Position numbers and translations under genes: made by a program
NCBI GenBank assembly: GCA_902803675.1
Contig: CADCQZ010000467.1
Location: 1-8,503, forward strand
From: an uncultured Eubacteriales bacterium
Lineage (GTDB): Bacteria; Bacillota_A; Clostridia; Christensenellales; Aristaeellaceae
Length of the DNA stretch: 8,503 bases
Direction: 5' to 3'
Notes under the pieces: generated by a model
Told to the model about the DNA's origin: nothing
The model's input: the letters and a program-made list of their open reading frames with translations, nothing else
Database searches by the model: none
Shown: positions 6,788-8,503 of the stretch, one piece after another
Layout: each line of letters begins with the position of its first letter
How positions within the stretch are numbered: the first letter of the stretch is position 1

Positions 6788-7274
6788 TATCGTGATCCGC
6801 AGAATGGTGCTCGGGGACGTGGAAAAGGTCCACCGCATCGAGGAGGAGACCTTTCCCAGGCCCTGGTCGGTGCGGGACTTTGAACGGGAGATGACCGCGA
6901 ATCCCTGCGCGAGGTACCTGGTGGCGGAAACGGGAGGAGAGATCATCGCCTTCGCGGGCATCTGGGTGATCCTGGACGAGTCCCATGTCACCAATATCGC
7001 CGTGGCGGAAAAGTGGCGGGGGAGGGGCATCGGAAAGCGCATCACCGGGGAACTTTTGCAGTACGCTTCGAACCTGGGCGCGTGTTACGCCACTCTGGAG
7101 GTGCGCAAAAGCAACCTGACCGCTCAGGGACTGTACGCTTCCTTCGGCTTTGAGAAGGTCGGGGTGAGGAAACGGTATTATGAGGATAACGGCGAGGATG
7201 GCCTGATCATGGCCCTCCAGCACATGCCTGAGGCACAGGCGGATTTTATCGAGCCGGAGACTGTCCGGGAATAG
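6780..7274 (+). CDS. rimI: Ribosomal-protein alanine N-acetyltransferase RimI (GNAT family)
   Basis: A 164-residue GNAT acetyltransferase that moves acetyl from acetyl-CoA to the N-terminal amine of protein substrates, classically ribosomal protein S18. Motifs: IRRMVLGDVEKVHRIEEETF at 6-25, PWSVRDFEREM at 28-38, the beta-4 segment SHVTNIAVAEKWRG at 68-81 leading into the acetyl-CoA pyrophosphate loop RGRGIGK at 80-86, LEVRKSNLTAQGLYASFGF at 106-124, and RKRYYEDNGEDGLIM at 130-144 with the conserved paired tyrosines. This is the RimI pattern rather than a generic GNAT, and its place after tsaB agrees. A tail of about 18 residues beyond LIMAL is a little long and acidic. ATG 6780 lies 5 nt after GGAGAG (6769-6774) inside tsaB; an upstream in-frame TTG at 6765 is less likely. 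True substrates in this organism are unknown. Confidence 0.94.
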   Translation: MDDIVIRRMVLGDVEKVHRIEEETFPRPWSVRDFEREMTANPCARYLVAETGGEIIAFAGIWVILDESHVTNIAVAEKWRGRGIGKRITGELLQYASNLGACYATLEVRKSNLTAQGLYASFGFEKVGVRKRYYEDNGEDGLIMALQHMPEAQADFIEPETVRE

Positions 7275-7294
7275 GACGGGGTTCCGGGAAATAT

Positions 7295-7300
7295 CGGAGG
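7295..7300 (+). promoter_or_regulatory. Ribosome binding site of the last gene
   Basis: CGGAGG lies 7 nt before ATG 7308, marking the start of a frame that stays open to the window end. The 33-nt gap after rimI contains no terminator hairpin and no obvious promoter. Confidence 0.6.
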
Positions 7301-7307
7301 ATACGGG

Positions 7308-8503
7308 ATGCCTGAGGGGCATAAGGATAATTCTTCGGATAAGCGGTTCTCGCAGCCTGTCTACTGGCAGGCTTTTTCGGTGAGCGTGCTGTTCCATTTC
7401 ATATACTGTATCATCGCGTCTGAGTCCCTTCTGGGCTTTCCCATCGCGGGCGGTACGCTGTACCTGTTCGGCCGGATGGCGGTGCTCTTTACCGGGATGC
7501 AGCGCCCGCCCAGGAGCCGTGTGCTGTCACGTAAAGAAAAGATCCTGTCCTGGGGCATCCTGATGGTGCCCCTGCTGCTCCTGCCGGTGGTCCTGTCCGT
7601 GCTCCCCATCCGCCTGACCGATAGGTCTTTGTGGGTGATGAGCGCCATCGCTCTGATGCTGACCCTGCGTATGACGGTGACCGGTTATCTGGTGGAGAAG
7701 GACCTGATGCAGACACGGCCCGTGCGCTCCGCCTTTTCACGGATGATCGTCGCCGAGAGTCTGTTCCTGCTGCCGCTGATCGTGATGGTCATCCTTTGCG
7801 CGGACGGCCGGACCGCTCTCTCCCTTTCGGGAGGCGCCCTTCTCGGTACGATCGTGGAGTGTCAGGAACTGTGGCGGGAGCGCCGGGTGCTCCGGGCCAC
7901 GGCGCCGGATGATGAAAAGGAGATCGAGACGCTGCGCCATGTCATGGCTTACCGGCGGTTCCAGTTCCTCACGGTGGTGACCGCGGCGGCCCTCCAGGTC
8001 ACCATGGCCTTTGAGTACGCCCTCGTGGCGGCCCTGTCGGATACTGTGCTCGCCGCCATGGCCATGGCGGCCGTTCTTCTGGCGGCTGTGCTGCTGACAG
8101 ACCTGATCCACCGCCGGGTCCTGAGAGAAAGATCGGATCCGGGGAACGTGCTGATCATGGGGAGCGCCATCTGGTTCTACGGTGTCATCTGGTATGTCCG
8201 GGTGTTCGATACCATGGTGCGGGGGGATGCCTTCATCGCCCTGGCCCTGTCGGCCGTGGGCGGCGCGATCTGCATCCGCACCCTGGGATACATGGATACC
8301 CGCATGCGCGACGTGGCTTCCTTCGTGACCCACCATCCCCCCACACGCGCCTATGACTGGGCCCTGCGCACCCGGGTGGAACTGTCGTCCCTGGTGGGAC
8401 AGGCTGTTTCCCTGGTAGGGCTGATGCTGCTGGATATCTTCGCGGCGGGCCGTCTGCCGGATACTTTGCCCGCGCTGGTGGACCGGCTGCGTCCGGTGAT
8501 GAC
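7308..8503 (+). CDS. Polytopic membrane protein of unknown function, 3'-truncated by window edge
   Basis: Translation from ATG 7308 gives at least 398 residues with no stop before the window ends, so the true length is unknown. The N-terminus (MPEGHKDNSSDKRFSQ) is polar and has no signal peptide. It is followed by about ten or eleven hydrophobic segments, roughly at 21-39, 45-63, 80-100, 108-127, 145-164, 170-184, 219-241, 246-266, 281-299, 307-325 and 358-378. A charged stretch at about 186-216 (ELWRERRVLRATAPDDEKEI and on) splits the protein into halves of similar helix number, as in many transporters. A second polar loop at about 326-357 holds THHPP and RAYDWALRTR. Arg/Lys flank many helices, as expected for cytoplasmic loops. 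I do not recognise the family; an MFS-like carrier or a polysaccharide/lipid exporter component are guesses. It follows rimI after 33 nt, where tsaD often stands in other genomes, and is likely in the same transcript. Base composition resembles its neighbours. Confidence 0.8.
   Translation, partial: MPEGHKDNSSDKRFSQPVYWQAFSVSVLFHFIYCIIASESLLGFPIAGGTLYLFGRMAVLFTGMQRPPRSRVLSRKEKILSWGILMVPLLLLPVVLSVLPIRLTDRSLWVMSAIALMLTLRMTVTGYLVEKDLMQTRPVRSAFSRMIVAESLFLLPLIVMVILCADGRTALSLSGGALLGTIVECQELWRERRVLRATAPDDEKEIETLRHVMAYRRFQFLTVVTAAALQVTMAFEYALVAALSDTVLAAMAMAAVLLAAVLLTDLIHRRVLRERSDPGNVLIMGSAIWFYGVIWYVRVFDTMVRGDAFIALALSAVGGAICIRTLGYMDTRMRDVASFVTHHPPTRAYDWALRTRVELSSLVGQAVSLVGLMLLDIFAAGRLPDTLPALVDRLRPVM

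Noticed and set aside
6029..7397. Minus-strand frames opposite tsaB and rimI (6029-7045 and 6573-7397)
   Set aside because: They overlap each other and the conserved + strand genes, and their translations match no known protein pattern.
7631..8336. Short frames on both strands inside the last membrane gene (7631-7912 +, 7737-8336 -)
   Set aside because: The frame starting at 7308 is open throughout, has a good ribosome site and gives coherent membrane helices; the others give polar, low-complexity products.

Overview
The window is about 8.5 kb of GC-rich bacterial DNA carrying nine genes, all on the + strand. Gaps are never more than 40 nt, and several stop/start codons overlap. The gene types suggest an anaerobic, probably uncultured, Firmicutes/Clostridia-type organism with high GC. 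The clues are a nifS-like cysteine desulfurase next to a rhodanese-less ThiI (the Bacillus nifZ-thiI arrangement), a DUF6106-like membrane protein, a YtcQ/LplA-like solute-binding protein, and strong AGGAGG-type ribosome sites. This placement is an inference from gene content only.

Layout: (1) 1-261, the C-terminal end of a farnesyl/geranyl diphosphate synthase (IspA family), cut by the window edge. (2) 297-854, a small two-helix membrane protein of the DUF6106 type. (3) 895-2028, a cysteine desulfurase with a TTG start. (4) 2041-3216, ThiI, the sulfurtransferase for 4-thiouridine in tRNA and for thiazole. (5) 3213-4067, DapF, diaminopimelate epimerase. (6) 4072-5589, an exported solute-binding protein with no transporter partner and no lipobox. 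(7-9) 5598-7274, the conserved tsaE-tsaB-rimI block. (10) 7308 to the window end, an unrecognised polytopic membrane protein with no stop before the edge. That makes nine complete or nearly complete genes after the ispA fragment.

The genes serve several housekeeping functions rather than one pathway. The desulfurase supplies persulfide sulfur to ThiI. DapF makes meso-diaminopimelate for lysine and peptidoglycan. TsaE and TsaB belong to the machinery for t6A at tRNA position 37, and RimI is the protein N-acetyltransferase usually encoded with them. No terminator hairpin or convincing promoter was seen in any gap, so the set looks like one long co-transcribed unit or a few overlapping ones. No rRNA, tRNA, CRISPR array, insertion sequence or phage gene was seen.

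I did not find a clearly new defence or mobile system. The items most worth a second look are the orphan, cysteine-rich, non-lipoprotein solute-binding protein, the unrecognised membrane protein standing after rimI, a substitution in a DapF substrate-binding motif, and the DUF6106-like protein.
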